Assembly: GCA_963834755.1 (NCBI GenBank)
Contig: CAWICQ010000009.1
Span: forward strand, 124,001-188,000
DNA length: 64,000 nt
Reading direction: 5' to 3'
DNA from: Dokdonella_A sp963834755
Lineage (GTDB): Bacteria > Pseudomonadota > Gammaproteobacteria > Xanthomonadales > Rhodanobacteraceae
Shown here in pieces: positions 20,367 to 29,033 of this stretch; the first letter of the stretch is position 1, and each line of letters starts with the position of its first letter. Below the pieces are notes generated by a model. That model was not told where the DNA came from. It did not search any database and saw only the letters and a list, made by a program, of their open reading frames with translations. A program made the position numbers and the translations under genes.

Positions 20367-21491
20367 TCACCGCACCTTAAGAGTGGCCAGGCCAATCAAC
20401 ACCAGCACGACGCTGATGATCCAGAAGCGCACGATTACGCGAGGCTCGGGCCAGCCTTTCAATTCGAAGTGATGGTGGATCGGCGCCATGCGGAAGATGC
20501 GCCGGCCGGTCAGCTTGAAGCTCGCCACCTGCAGCATCACCGACGCAGTTTCCATCACGAACACGCCGCCCATGATCAGCAGCACGATTTCCTGACGCAC
20601 GATCACCGCGATGCAGCCGAGCGCGGCGCCGATCGCGAGCGCGCCGATGTCGCCCATGAACACCTGCGCGGGATACGTGTTGAACCAGAGGAAGCCCAGT
20701 CCCGCGCCGGCGAGCGCGCTGCAGAAAATCGCGAGCTCGCCCGCGCCCGGAATCGCCGGAATGCCGAGGTATTCGGAGAACACCTTGTTGCCGGCGAGAT
20801 ACGCGAACACGCCGAGCGCGGTCGCGACCAGCACGCTCGGCATGATTGCGAGACCATCGAGTCCATCGGTCAGATTCACCGCGTTCGAGAAGCCGACGAT
20901 GATCAGATAGCTGACCAGGACGAACACGACGCCACCGAGCACAAACATCATCGAACCCGGGTCGCTCGCGACGCCGAGGTTGAACTGAGCCTGCTTGATC
21001 AAGGGCAGATAGAACGTCGTCGCCGCAGGCGTGTCCGCCGTCAGATATAGGAAGACTGCGACGCCGAGGCCGAACAGCGACTGCCAGAAATACTTCCAGC
21101 GCGCGGCGAGTCCGCGGCTGTCCCTGCGGATCAGCTTCTTGTAGTCGTCGTAAAAGCCAATTGCGCCGAACGCGAGCGTGACGGCGAGCACCAGCCATAC
21201 GTACCGATTGCGCAGATCCGCCCACAGCAGCGTCGCCGCGAAGATCGATCCGAGAATCAGCGCGCCGCCCATTGTCGGCGTACCGGCTTTGGTCAGGTGC
21301 GATTGCGGACCGTCGCTGCGAATGACCTGGCCCGCCTTGACCTCGGCGAGCTTGCGAATGATCGCGGGACCGGCGAGCAGCGAAACCGCGAGCGCGGTCA
21401 GCGTCGACATGATCGTGCGGAACGTCAGGTACTGGAACAGATGGAATCCGCTGACGTATCCCTTCAACAGATCGGCGAGCTCAAGCAGCAT
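20367..21491 (-). CDS. mraY: Phospho-MurNAc-pentapeptide transferase MraY
   Basis: MraY makes lipid I by transferring phospho-MurNAc-pentapeptide to undecaprenyl phosphate. The protein has 374 residues and about ten membrane helices. Active-site segments are present: GFYDDYKKLIRRDSRGL (the DDXXK aspartates), FSNAVNLTDGLDGLAIMPS, FMGDIGALAIGAALG and the cytoplasmic APIHHHFELKGWPEPRV. The MGDIGALAIG form differs slightly from the common MGDVGSLALG but keeps the Asp. The stop of murF overlaps the start region by 11 bases. Confidence 0.97.
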   Translation of the reverse strand: MLLELADLLKGYVSGFHLFQYLTFRTIMSTLTALAVSLLAGPAIIRKLAEVKAGQVIRSDGPQSHLTKAGTPTMGGALILGSIFAATLLWADLRNRYVWLVLAVTLAFGAIGFYDDYKKLIRRDSRGLAARWKYFWQSLFGLGVAVFLYLTADTPAATTFYLPLIKQAQFNLGVASDPGSMMFVLGGVVFVLVSYLIIVGFSNAVNLTDGLDGLAIMPSVLVATALGVFAYLAGNKVFSEYLGIPAIPGAGELAIFCSALAGAGLGFLWFNTYPAQVFMGDIGALAIGAALGCIAVIVRQEIVLLIMGGVFVMETASVMLQVASFKLTGRRIFRMAPIHHHFELKGWPEPRVIVRFWIISVVLVLIGLATLKVR

Positions 21492-22845
21492 GACGCTCGC
21501 CTCCGTTGCCGTCGTCGAGCAGCGCGCTGACCACGCGATCCATCGCCGACGAGCGCGAACCCTTGATCAACGCCGTGGCGCCGTCGCGCAGATCCGCGCG
21601 CAATGCCGCGATCAACGCGGTTTGATCGGCGTGATGCGATGCGCCGGCACCGAATGCCGTGGCGGCGGCACGGCTCAGGCGTCCGACCGCGTGCAGCTTG
21701 CGGATTCCGCTTTTCCTGGCGAGCGCACCGATTTCCGCGTGCAGCCGCTCGGCGTCCGCGCCGAGCTCGGCCATGTCGCCCATTACCAGAATCGTTTCGC
21801 CGGGTTCGCCGGCAAGCGTCGCGATCGCGGCGGCGAACGAACCCGGGTTTGCGTTGTAGCTGTCGTCGATCAGCATCGCGCCGGACACGTGCTTGCGGCG
21901 CACGAGACGACCCGCGACTGCAGGCGCGGCTTCGAGACCGGCGCGGATCGTCGCGAGCGGCACATCGAGCGCCGTCGCAATCGCCGCGGCGGCGAGTGCA
22001 TTCATCACGTTGTGGCGACCCGGCTGCGACAGCGCGACCGGTGTCGTGCCAGCCGGTGTGCGCAGCGTGAATTCGCCACGCGCATCGAATGTCGCGCCAA
22101 CGTCGGCCTTCGCATCGAGACCGAAGCGGACGATGCGGCGCTTGCCGGCGAGATCGACGAAATAGTCCGCATACGCATCGTCGGCATTGATGATCGCGAT
22201 GCCGTCCGCCGGCAGCGCCGCGTACATCGCGCCCTTGGTTTCGGCGACGCCGCGCTCGCTGCCCAGACGTTCCAGATGCGCCGGTGCGACGTTGTTGACG
22301 AGCCCGATCGCCGGACGCGCGATGCGGGCGAGATAGGCGATGTCGCCCGGCTTGCCGGCACCCATTTCGATGATCGCGTATTGCACGTGCTCGGGCATCG
22401 CGAGCAATGTCAGCGGCACGCCGATTTCGTTGTTGAGGTTGCCGGCGTTGACGTGCGTGCGGCCGTGGCGCGAAAGAATCGCCGCGATCAGCGTTTTCAC
22501 GGTCGTCTTGCCGTTCGATCCGGTGATGCCGATGACAGACACTTCGTGCGCATCGCGCTGCGAGCGCACCGCGCGCGCGAGCTCGCCGAGTGCGGCGAGC
22601 GTGTCGGCGACGACGATCTGCGACATGTCGGTATCGACGAGATGATCGACCAGCGCCGCCGTCGCGCCGCGCTCGTGCGCGGTCCTGACGAAATCGTGCG
22701 CGTCGTACCGTTCGCCCTTGAGCGCAACGAACAGAGCGCCCGGTGTCAGCGTGCGCGTGTCGGTCGACACGCCATCGATGAAGCCGCCGGCGCCGTGGAG
22801 ATGGCCGCCGACCCAGGTCGCGATGTCGGTCAGCCGGAGCTTCAT
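21481..22845 (-). CDS. murF: UDP-MurNAc-tripeptide--D-Ala-D-Ala ligase
   Basis: MurF adds D-Ala-D-Ala to complete the UDP-MurNAc-pentapeptide. The protein has 454 residues. STDTRTLTPGALFVALKGERYD is the N-terminal substrate-binding domain; the P-loop GSNGKTT is at about 109-115; NEIGVPLTLLAMPEH, the central-domain LVNNVAPAHLERLGS and the C-terminal DDSYNANPGSFAAAI are intact. It overlaps murE by 4 bases upstream and mraY by 11 downstream. Confidence 0.97.
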   Translation of the reverse strand: MKLRLTDIATWVGGHLHGAGGFIDGVSTDTRTLTPGALFVALKGERYDAHDFVRTAHERGATAALVDHLVDTDMSQIVVADTLAALGELARAVRSQRDAHEVSVIGITGSNGKTTVKTLIAAILSRHGRTHVNAGNLNNEIGVPLTLLAMPEHVQYAIIEMGAGKPGDIAYLARIARPAIGLVNNVAPAHLERLGSERGVAETKGAMYAALPADGIAIINADDAYADYFVDLAGKRRIVRFGLDAKADVGATFDARGEFTLRTPAGTTPVALSQPGRHNVMNALAAAAIATALDVPLATIRAGLEAAPAVAGRLVRRKHVSGAMLIDDSYNANPGSFAAAIATLAGEPGETILVMGDMAELGADAERLHAEIGALARKSGIRKLHAVGRLSRAAATAFGAGASHHADQTALIAALRADLRDGATALIKGSRSSAMDRVVSALLDDGNGGERHAA

Positions 22846-24503
22846 GCCATCGCTCCGAGCACCTGGCGCGCCACTGCGAGATCGTCGAACGGATGACGGA
22901 CGCCGGCGATCTCCTGATACGGTTCGTGGCCTTTGCCGGCGATCAGCACGACGTCGCCGGTGTGTGCCGCGTGGATCGCAAGCGAAATGGCTCTGCGGCG
23001 ATCGCGTTCGATCGTCACGCGCTCGGGCCGCGCGAAGCCGGCGAGAATGTCGGCGACGATCGCTTCGCCGTCTTCGCCGCGCGGATTGTCGTCGGTGACG
23101 ATGACGAGGTCAGCCAGCGCTTCGGCGATCGCGCCCATCTGCGGCCGCTTGCCGGTGTCGCGCTCGCCGCCGCAGCCGAACACGCAGATCAATGTGCCGT
23201 GCGCGTGCGCGCGAAGGCTGGTCAACGCCTGCTCCAGCGCGTCGGGCGTATGCGCGTAGTCGACGACCACGAGCGGCAGCGCGTTCTCGCCGCCGATGCG
23301 ATTCATGCGGCCGCTGACCGGCTCGAGGATCGCGAGCGCGTTGCGGATCGCGTCGAACGTCAAACCGAGTCGACCGAGGCAGGCCGCCACCGCGAGCAGG
23401 TTCGACACGTTGAAGCGGCCGAGCAGCCGCGTCGAGATATCGCCTTTGCCCCACGGTGTCGTCAAATGGAAGCGTAGACCCGACGTCGTCGTTTCGATCG
23501 CGCGCGCGACGAGATCGGCGTCATCGCGATCGACGCCGTAACGCAGCAGCGCGACGTCGTCGTGCACGCGCGCCGCGAGCGTGCGCCCAAATGGATCGTC
23601 GACATTGATGATTGCGGCGTCGAGCCCGGCCCAGGCAAACAGGCGCTCCTTGGCCGTACCGTAGGCCTGCATCGAGCCGTGGTAGTCGAGATGATCGCGC
23701 GTCAAGTTGGTGAACACCGCAAGGTCGAACGCGACCGCGTTCACTCGGCCCTGATCGAGCGCGTGCGACGACACTTCCATGGCGACGTGGCTCGCACCTT
23801 CTTCGCGAAAGCTCGCGAGCAGACCCTGCACCGCGATCGCATCCGGCGTCGTGCGGGCACCCTCGGTGATCTCGCCGACGAAACCGGCGCCGAGCGTTCC
23901 GACCGTCGCCACGCGATGGCCCGCGTGGTGCAGCGCCTGCGCGAGCAGGTGCACGGTCGAGGTCTTGCCATTGGTGCCGGTGACTCCGATGACGGTCAGC
24001 GCCAGCGAGGGATCGCCGAAGAAACGCGAGGCGATCGAGCCGAGTTTGTCGCGGAGGTCGTCGATCCAGATCTCGGGTGTGTCGTCTCGGGCATCCATCC
24101 TTGGAGCGTTCTCCGCTCGGCTCGCTGCCTCGCCTTCGGCCACCTTCTCCCGTTCGCCGACTTCGGCCACGCTGGCCCTCATCCGCCCTTCGGGCACCTT
24201 CTCCCGCTCTGCGGGAGAAGAACGATCGAGACGGCCTTCGGCCGCTGCTTTTAAAACGGCGGGCGCGGACGCTGCAACTTCGCCGGGCCTCTCGGCCAGG
24301 ATCGCCGCAGCGCCACGCGCCAACGCCATCGGGGCAAACGTGATGCCGTGCTGTCGCGAACCCTTGAGCGCGACGAACGCATCGCCGGCTCGCACTTCGC
24401 GCGAATCCATTGCGAGACCGTGCACGACGATGCCGCCAGCCGTGCCCGCGTCGGCGTGACCGGCGAGCAGTTCGGCAAGACTCATCGCGCGCGTTTTCGT
24501 CAT
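22842..24503 (-). CDS. murE: MurE ligase with an in-frame repeat-derived insertion
   Basis: MurE adds the third stem residue. The sequence DDNPRGEDGEAI near the C-terminus is the DNPR motif for meso-diaminopimelate, as expected in a Gram-negative. The protein has 553 residues, about 55 more than usual. The P-loop GTNGKTS is at about 176-182. Between the N-terminal domain (ARGAAAILAERPGE) and PEIWIDDLRDKLGSIASRF lies an extra stretch at about 86-142, encoded by a REP-like repeat (AEREKVPEGRMRASVAEV). The frame is kept. The start MTKTRAMSLAELL at 24503 overlaps the ftsI stop; Met at 24485 is an alternative. Confidence 0.96.
   Translation of the reverse strand: MTKTRAMSLAELLAGHADAGTAGGIVVHGLAMDSREVRAGDAFVALKGSRQHGITFAPMALARGAAAILAERPGEVAASAPAVLKAAAEGRLDRSSPAEREKVPEGRMRASVAEVGEREKVAEGEAASRAENAPRMDARDDTPEIWIDDLRDKLGSIASRFFGDPSLALTVIGVTGTNGKTSTVHLLAQALHHAGHRVATVGTLGAGFVGEITEGARTTPDAIAVQGLLASFREEGASHVAMEVSSHALDQGRVNAVAFDLAVFTNLTRDHLDYHGSMQAYGTAKERLFAWAGLDAAIINVDDPFGRTLAARVHDDVALLRYGVDRDDADLVARAIETTTSGLRFHLTTPWGKGDISTRLLGRFNVSNLLAVAACLGRLGLTFDAIRNALAILEPVSGRMNRIGGENALPLVVVDYAHTPDALEQALTSLRAHAHGTLICVFGCGGERDTGKRPQMGAIAEALADLVIVTDDNPRGEDGEAIVADILAGFARPERVTIERDRRRAISLAIHAAHTGDVVLIAGKGHEPYQEIAGVRHPFDDLAVARQVLGAMA
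24078..24248. repeat. REP-like element inserted in frame within murE
   Basis: CTTCGGCCACCTTCTCCCG near 24134, GGCCCTCATCCGCCCTTCGG near 24173, and CACCTTCTCCCGCTCTGCGG ending GGAGAAG near 24220 match the dispersed family (CTTCTCCCGC, GCGGGAGAAG, CCCTCATC). The open frame and the flanking MurE domains are unbroken, so the element is translated. Confidence 0.85.
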
Positions 24504-26275
24504 GGCGGCACACCTTCTGCGTAGTTCGACACTTCCGACGAGTCGTCGTAGGCCGGAGCTTTCGCGTCGATGGTGGGGCCGCCTTGGGGCGAACCTGTGT
24601 ACCAATTCTTGACGTTATCGGGCGGCACATCGAGCAAACGCAGCGCGCCGCTCATGACCTTGCTGAACACCGGCGCAGAAACGTAGCCGCCGTAATAGAG
24701 CGCGCCTTGCGGATCGTGGATGACGACGACGCCGACCAGGCGCGGGTTCGACGCCGGAACCATGCCGACGAACAGCGAGATATAGCGGTTCTCATACCCG
24801 CCGCCGGATGCCGCGCGCGAAGTACCGGTCTTGCCGGCGACGAGATAGTTCGGCACGACCGCTTGCGGATACGCCGTGCCGCCCGGCGCGACGACCGTCT
24901 CGAGCATGCGTCGAATGCTCATCGCGATCTCGGGATCGATCACGGCCGTGTCGGGATTCTGCGCGCCTTTGACGAACGTCGGCGCGCGCAGCCGGCCGTT
25001 GTTCGCGATCGAGGTGTAGGCGTTCGCGAGTTGCAACGGAGTGACGTTGAGCCCATAGCCATACGCGATCGTCGCCTGCTCGACCGGTCCCCAGCTCTTC
25101 GCAATCGGCAGCAAACCGGGCGATTCGCCGGGAAACCCCGAGCCGGTGACTTCGCCGAAACCGAAGCGGTGATCGACGTCGTACATGTGATCGCGCGTCA
25201 GCGTGAGCCCGATCTTCGCCGCGCCGACGTTGCTCGAATGCGTGATGACGCCGGTCACGTCGAGCAGGCCCTTGTTGTGCACGTCGCGGATCACGCGCCC
25301 GTCGGCGAGCGTCAGCGTGCCGGGCGAGGTGTCGACCGCGGTGTGCGGCTTCCACTTGCCGCTCTCGAGCGCGGCGGAAATCGTGAATGCTTTCATCGTC
25401 GAGCCGGGTTCGACGACGTCGGTCACCGCGCGATTGCGCCGCAGCGAAGGATCGCCGCCGTTGCGCGAATTCGGGTTGAACGAGGGCGCATTGACCATCG
25501 CCAGCACTTCGCCGGTCGGCGCGTCGAGAATCACCATCGATCCCGACGAGGCGTGGTGCTCGGCGAGCGCCGCTTTCAGTTCGCGATACGCGAGGTACTG
25601 GATGCGTCGGTCGATCGAGAGCGTCAGATCGCGCCCGGGCTGTGCCTCGCGCAGGAGCTCGACGTTCTCGACGACCTCGCCGTGCAGATCGCGGATCACG
25701 CGCTTCATGCCGGGCTTGCCGGCGAGCCAATCGTCGAATGCGAGCTCGAGTCCTTCCTGGCCGCGATCGTCGATGTTGGTGAAACCGAGCACGTGCGCCA
25801 TCACTTCGCCGCTCGGGTAGTAGCGGCGAAATTCGCGCTCGCTGGCGATGCCGGGGATGTCGAGCTTCAGGATCGCCTTTGCGTCGTCCGGATTGAGATG
25901 ACGCTTCAGGTAAACGAATTCCTTTTCCGAGCGCTGCACGAGTTTCTGCTTGAGATCGTCCTCGTCCAGACCCAGCGCCTTGGCGAGCTCGGGCAGGCGA
26001 TCTGCATTCTCGAGCACGTCGGACGGATTGGCCCAGATCGATTCGACCGGCGTCGACACCGCGAGCGGTTCGCCGTTGCGATCGAAGATCGTGCCGCGCG
26101 AAACCGGAATCGGAATGTCGCGCAGAAAACGCTGATCGCCCTGCTCCTGGTAAAAATCCTTGCGCACGACCTGGAGATCGACCGCGCGCACGACCAGCGC
26201 GCTCGAAGTCAGGGCGAGCACCATCGCGACCACATAGAGTCGCGCGCGAATGTTCGCCGGTTTGACGCGCTTCAT
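24500..26275 (-). CDS. ftsI: Septal peptidoglycan transpeptidase FtsI (PBP3)
   Basis: FtsI is the class B penicillin-binding protein that crosslinks septal peptidoglycan. The protein has 591 residues. An N-terminal cytoplasmic tail and membrane helix (IRARLYVVAMVLALTSSALV) are followed by the pedestal domain (PVSRGTIFDRNGEPLAVS) and the transpeptidase domain with all three active-site motifs: STMK in EPGSTMKAF, SSN in THSSNVGAAK and KTGTS in VAGKTGTSRA. The start at 26275 overlaps the ftsL stop as ATGA. Confidence 0.97.
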   Translation of the reverse strand: MKRVKPANIRARLYVVAMVLALTSSALVVRAVDLQVVRKDFYQEQGDQRFLRDIPIPVSRGTIFDRNGEPLAVSTPVESIWANPSDVLENADRLPELAKALGLDEDDLKQKLVQRSEKEFVYLKRHLNPDDAKAILKLDIPGIASEREFRRYYPSGEVMAHVLGFTNIDDRGQEGLELAFDDWLAGKPGMKRVIRDLHGEVVENVELLREAQPGRDLTLSIDRRIQYLAYRELKAALAEHHASSGSMVILDAPTGEVLAMVNAPSFNPNSRNGGDPSLRRNRAVTDVVEPGSTMKAFTISAALESGKWKPHTAVDTSPGTLTLADGRVIRDVHNKGLLDVTGVITHSSNVGAAKIGLTLTRDHMYDVDHRFGFGEVTGSGFPGESPGLLPIAKSWGPVEQATIAYGYGLNVTPLQLANAYTSIANNGRLRAPTFVKGAQNPDTAVIDPEIAMSIRRMLETVVAPGGTAYPQAVVPNYLVAGKTGTSRAASGGGYENRYISLFVGMVPASNPRLVGVVVIHDPQGALYYGGYVSAPVFSKVMSGALRLLDVPPDNVKNWYTGSPQGGPTIDAKAPAYDDSSEVSNYAEGVPP

Positions 26276-26544
26276 CGGCGCACCACGACGGTTTCTGCGG
26301 GATTCGGCGAGACCATGCCGAGCCTTCCGCGGGCGATCTGCTCGATGCGGTTGTTCTCCGCCCAGGTCGCTTGCTCGAGCTCGAGGCGGCCGAATTCGAA
26401 ATTGAGATCGTCGCGCTCGTTGCCGAGCTTGGTCAGCTCGACGAACAGCTCGCGACTCTGCTGGATCGAATAGACGACGCCGATCGCGCTCGCGATCACC
26501 GCGCCGAGCAGGAGCGTCATCACGCCGATGACGCGAAGGCTCAT
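26272..26544 (-). CDS. ftsL: Cell division protein FtsL
   Basis: FtsL is a 90-residue bitopic protein that forms a complex with FtsQ and FtsB at midcell. A hydrophobic segment at about 5-27 (VIGVMTLLLGAVIASAIGVVY) is followed by a coiled coil (QQSRELFVELTKLGNERDDLN) and the conserved end RIEQIARGRLGMVSP. It sits between rsmH and ftsI, overlapping both by a few bases. Confidence 0.95.
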   Translation of the reverse strand: MSLRVIGVMTLLLGAVIASAIGVVYSIQQSRELFVELTKLGNERDDLNFEFGRLELEQATWAENNRIEQIARGRLGMVSPNPAETVVVRR

Positions 26545-27494
26545 GCGCTGGCCTCGATTGCACGTCGCTCCGCGACGCGAAGCACCGCGCTCCGCGCGCG
26601 CGGATTCGCCGCGATTTCCGCTTCGTCAGCGAACACCGCTTTGCCGATCGCGACCAGTGCGGAAGGCGCGCGCTCGGGCTGCGGCAGACCGCGACGCACG
26701 CGCGGCGCTTCTTCGCCTCGAATGAAGCGCTTGACCAGGCGATCTTCGAGCGAATGGAAACTGATGACCGCTAGCCGCCCGTTCGGCTTGAGGCGAGATG
26801 CAGCCGCTTCGAGGCCGTGCTCCAGCGCGGCCAGCTCGTCGTTCACGTAGATGCGCAGCGCCTGGAACGTGCGCGTCGCCGGATGCTTGTTGCGCTCGCG
26901 GTGGCCTATCGTCTGCGCGACCAGTTCGGCGAGCTGACGCGTCGTCGTCAGCGGATGCGCGGCCCTCGCCGTGACGATGGCACGCGCGATGCGTCGACTC
27001 ATCCTCTCCTCGCCCCACTGCCACAGCACATCGGCAATCTCCGCCTCACCGGCCCCGGCGAGCCATTCCGCCGCAGGGGTTCCCCGGGTCGGGTCCATGC
27101 GCATGTCCAGCGGTCCGTCGGCCTGGAAACTGAACCCGCGCGCGGGATCGTCCAGCTGTGGCGACGAAACGCCGAGATCGAACAGCACACCGTCCAGGCC
27201 GCCGGCCGTCTCCTCCCAATCGGCAAGCTCGGCGAAGCTCGCGTGCCGGATGGCGACGCGCGGATCTCGACCGAACTCCCTGTCCGCACCCGCGATCGCC
27301 TCCGGATCGCGGTCCATCAACAAGAGCCGGCCGTGTGGGCCGAGCTGCGCCAGCACCGCGCGGGCGTGACCGCCGCGCCCGTACGTGCCGTCGAGATAGG
27401 TTCCATCCGCAATCACGCGAAGCCCCTCCAAGGTCTCCGCCAGCAGAACCGGCACATGCGAACGCGTTGCTCTCACGTTCTTGCTGCGCCGCAT
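26541..27494 (-). CDS. rsmH: 16S rRNA (cytosine1402-N4)-methyltransferase RsmH
   Basis: RsmH (MraW) methylates N4 of C1402 in the 16S rRNA decoding centre. The protein has 317 residues. HVPVLLAETLEGL is the conserved start, DGTYGRGGHARAVLAQLG the SAM-binding motif, and VLFDLGVSSPQLDDPARGFSF and VISFHSLEDRLVKRF the family signatures. The start ATG at 27494 shares a base with the mraZ stop (TGATG), so translation is coupled to mraZ. Confidence 0.97.
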   Translation of the reverse strand: MRRSKNVRATRSHVPVLLAETLEGLRVIADGTYLDGTYGRGGHARAVLAQLGPHGRLLLMDRDPEAIAGADREFGRDPRVAIRHASFAELADWEETAGGLDGVLFDLGVSSPQLDDPARGFSFQADGPLDMRMDPTRGTPAAEWLAGAGEAEIADVLWQWGEERMSRRIARAIVTARAAHPLTTTRQLAELVAQTIGHRERNKHPATRTFQALRIYVNDELAALEHGLEAAASRLKPNGRLAVISFHSLEDRLVKRFIRGEEAPRVRRGLPQPERAPSALVAIGKAVFADEAEIAANPRARSAVLRVAERRAIEASA

Positions 27495-27937
27495 CACAAC
27501 TTCAGCTCGAGCATGTCCTCCGTGATCTGTGCTTCGCCGATCGTTTCGCGGATCTTGGCGAGATGCGCCTGTTCGCCCCAGAGCTCGAATTTGTTGCCCA
27601 TGCCGAGCAACACCGCACGTTTCTCGATCCCCGCCGCCGCGCGTTGACTCGCCGGCAGCAGGATCCGGCCGTTCCCGTCCGGCTCGACATGCGCTGCCGC
27701 CCCGACCAGTTTCATCTGCAGACTGCGGTGCACGGCCTTGACGCTCGGCAATGCGTTGACCTCGTCGCGAACCCTTTCCCACTCCTTGTCCGGGAACAGC
27801 CACAGGCACCCATGCTCGAATGGGTTGTAGGTCACAACGAGCCGGTTGCCACCCTTGGCCACGAGCTCACGGTGGGCCGCCGGAATCGCTATCCGTCCCT
27901 TGTCATCCAGCGTGATTGCGGTCTCGCCCTGGAACAT
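27494..27937 (-). CDS. mraZ: Transcriptional regulator MraZ
   Basis: MraZ is a ring-forming DNA-binding protein with two AbrB-like (SpoVT-AbrB) domains that controls its own operon. The protein has 147 residues from the preferred ATG at 27937 (MFQGETAITLDDKGRIAIP), with the second half repeating the fold (VEPDGNGRILLPASQRAAAG). An upstream GTG at 27964, preceded by AAGGTG at good spacing, is an alternative start adding nine residues; it would place translation start inside the operator. It is first in the dcw operon. Autoregulation is supported by four box repeats directly upstream. Confidence 0.96.
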   Translation of the reverse strand: MFQGETAITLDDKGRIAIPAAHRELVAKGGNRLVVTYNPFEHGCLWLFPDKEWERVRDEVNALPSVKAVHRSLQMKLVGAAAHVEPDGNGRILLPASQRAAAGIEKRAVLLGMGNKFELWGEQAHLAKIRETIGEAQITEDMLELKL

Positions 27938-27939
27938 AA

Positions 27940-27974
27940 CCCACGAAAAACCACGAAAACCCACTTGCGCCCAC
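27940..27974 (-). promoter_or_regulatory. MraZ operator: four GTGGG-type boxes at 10-bp spacing
   Basis: Reading toward mraZ, GTGGG, GTGGG, GTGGT and GTGGG occur at 27974-27970, 27964-27960, 27954-27950 and 27944-27940, each separated by exactly five bases. This is the known MraZ recognition pattern (TGGGN direct repeats with 5-nt spacers). The last box ends two bases before the preferred ATG, so bound MraZ should block both transcription and ribosome access, or the true start is the GTG at 27964. Confidence 0.88.
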
Positions 27975-28299
27975 CTTAGGGCGCAACTACAGGTCTGTCA
28001 AGGGAAAATTCGGGTGGGAAAACAGCGTGATAGGGGTGCCGGGAGGGGTCTCGGCCCACTCATCGACCACGCCCAAAAATGGAGCGGAACGCTTCCGTAT
28101 TGCAGTCCAGTTACAGCCCTCGCACACGATCGAAATTGCATCGAGCGCGATGCGCGAATCTGTGGAAAAGGCGCGTCGCAATCGCGTGCATTCGTGTATT
28201 CGAAACGAACGTCTTAATATTTTTATACTTATAGCAAACGAAAAAATAGGCACATGGCTAAACAATTCTTCTGCGGCCAGGACGGCCGCGCTTTTGCTC

Positions 28300-28560
28300 C
28301 TACCGGGTCCCTCTCGGCCGCGGCGAGGTCGCGGAGGAAAAAGCCCGAAGGGGCGCGCGCACGATGCGCGCGCGTTCGCTGCGGCACAGGGACGTGCCGT
28401 CAGCGAACCTCCGGAGCGTCCTCGCTTAGTCGCCGGACAGGAGTCCGGCGACCGCGGCCGCGAGGGTGTGTTCTCTTTGGTTACTTTCTCTTGCACAAGC
28501 AAGAGAAAGTGACTCGGCCGCCAGGATGGCGGACGAAAACACACAGGGACGTGAGTCGGT
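28300..28560. repeat. Hairpin-rich compound repeat element
   Basis: Three inverted repeats follow one another: TTCGCTGCGGCAC with GTGCCGTCAGCGAA (28375-28407), GTCGCCGGAC with GTCCGGCGAC (28429-28452, 4-base loop AGGA), and ACTTTCTCTTGC with GCAAGAGAAAGT (28483-28510, 4-base loop). From memory, TTACTTTCTCTTGC elements are frequent intergenic repeats in Xanthomonadaceae and are often miscalled as small proteins. No function is assigned. Confidence 0.75.
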
Positions 28561-28638
28561 CTTCGCGTAGCGCGATCAATTCAAAAATAAAGAATCTATC
28601 GAACACGGCGAACATGGAATGAACACCATCCCCACCCA

Positions 28639-28660
28639 ACCCTCCCCTTGAAGGGGAGGG
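28639..28660. repeat. Inverted repeat beside the rnpB 3' end
   Basis: CCCTCCCCTTGAAGGGGAGGG is a perfect hairpin. On the rnpB strand it follows the T run, so it may back up termination. Confidence 0.6.
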
Positions 28661-28672
28661 CTAAAAAAAGTG
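28661..28672 (-). terminator. T run ending the RNase P RNA
   Basis: On the minus strand the 3' helix of rnpB is followed by CTTTTTTTAG. The RNA's own terminal helix plus this T run is the probable terminator. Confidence 0.55.
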
Positions 28673-29028
28673 GAGCCAGCCGATAAGCCGGGTTCTGTCG
28701 TGAGCAGCCATTCCTCTAGGCCATGCGTCGCCGCAAGGCTCGAGCAACCTACCCGGGAGCGACGCGGGCCGCGTCATGACTCCCCTATTCGGTCTTGCTC
28801 CAGGTGGGGTTTGCCGTGCCGCGCGGCGTTGGCCCCGCGCGCGGTGCGCTCTTACCGCACCTTTTCACCCTTACCACGCACATCATGACGATGCCGTTCG
28901 GCGGTTCGCTTTCTGTTGCACTTTCCGTCGGCTCGCGCCGCCCAGGCGTTACCTGGCACCCTGCCCTATGGAGCCCGGACTTTCCTCGGCGCAGCAAGTG
29001 CGACGCGGCTGCCTGGCCGACTCCGCCG
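28671..29028 (-). ncRNA. rnpB: RNase P RNA, bacterial type A
   Basis: This is the catalytic RNA that matures tRNA 5' ends together with RnpA. On the minus strand the 5' end reads GGCGGAGTCGGCCAGGCAGC, followed by the universally conserved GAGGAAAGTCCGGGCTCC; the middle contains GGTAAGGGTGAAAAGGTGCG; the 3' part contains GACAGAACCCGGCTTATCGG, which pairs with the 5' end, and finishes GCTGGCTCCA. Length, about 358 nt, is normal. Ends are approximate to a few bases. It starts only about six bases after the stop of the decarboxylase gene, so its promoter must lie inside that gene. Its place between mraZ and rsmI/lpoA matches other gammaproteobacteria. Confidence 0.97.
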
Positions 29029-29033
29029 TTAGT

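Larger units (their letters stand above)
27975..28670. other. About 700-base region between mraZ and rnpB without a gene
   Basis: It holds, in order, the MraZ-side leader, an AT-rich segment at 28211-28250 that is the least GC-rich stretch nearby and could carry the mraZ promoter reading left (TATAAG and TATAAAAATATT), a 250-base hairpin-rich repeat at 28300-28560, and a small inverted repeat next to the 3' end of rnpB. Open frames here are short and look like repeat translations. Confidence 0.55.

Noticed and set aside
28254..28622. Plus-strand frame between mraZ and rnpB
   Set aside because: It is translation of the hairpin-rich repeat; similar spurious proteins are commonly called from this repeat family.
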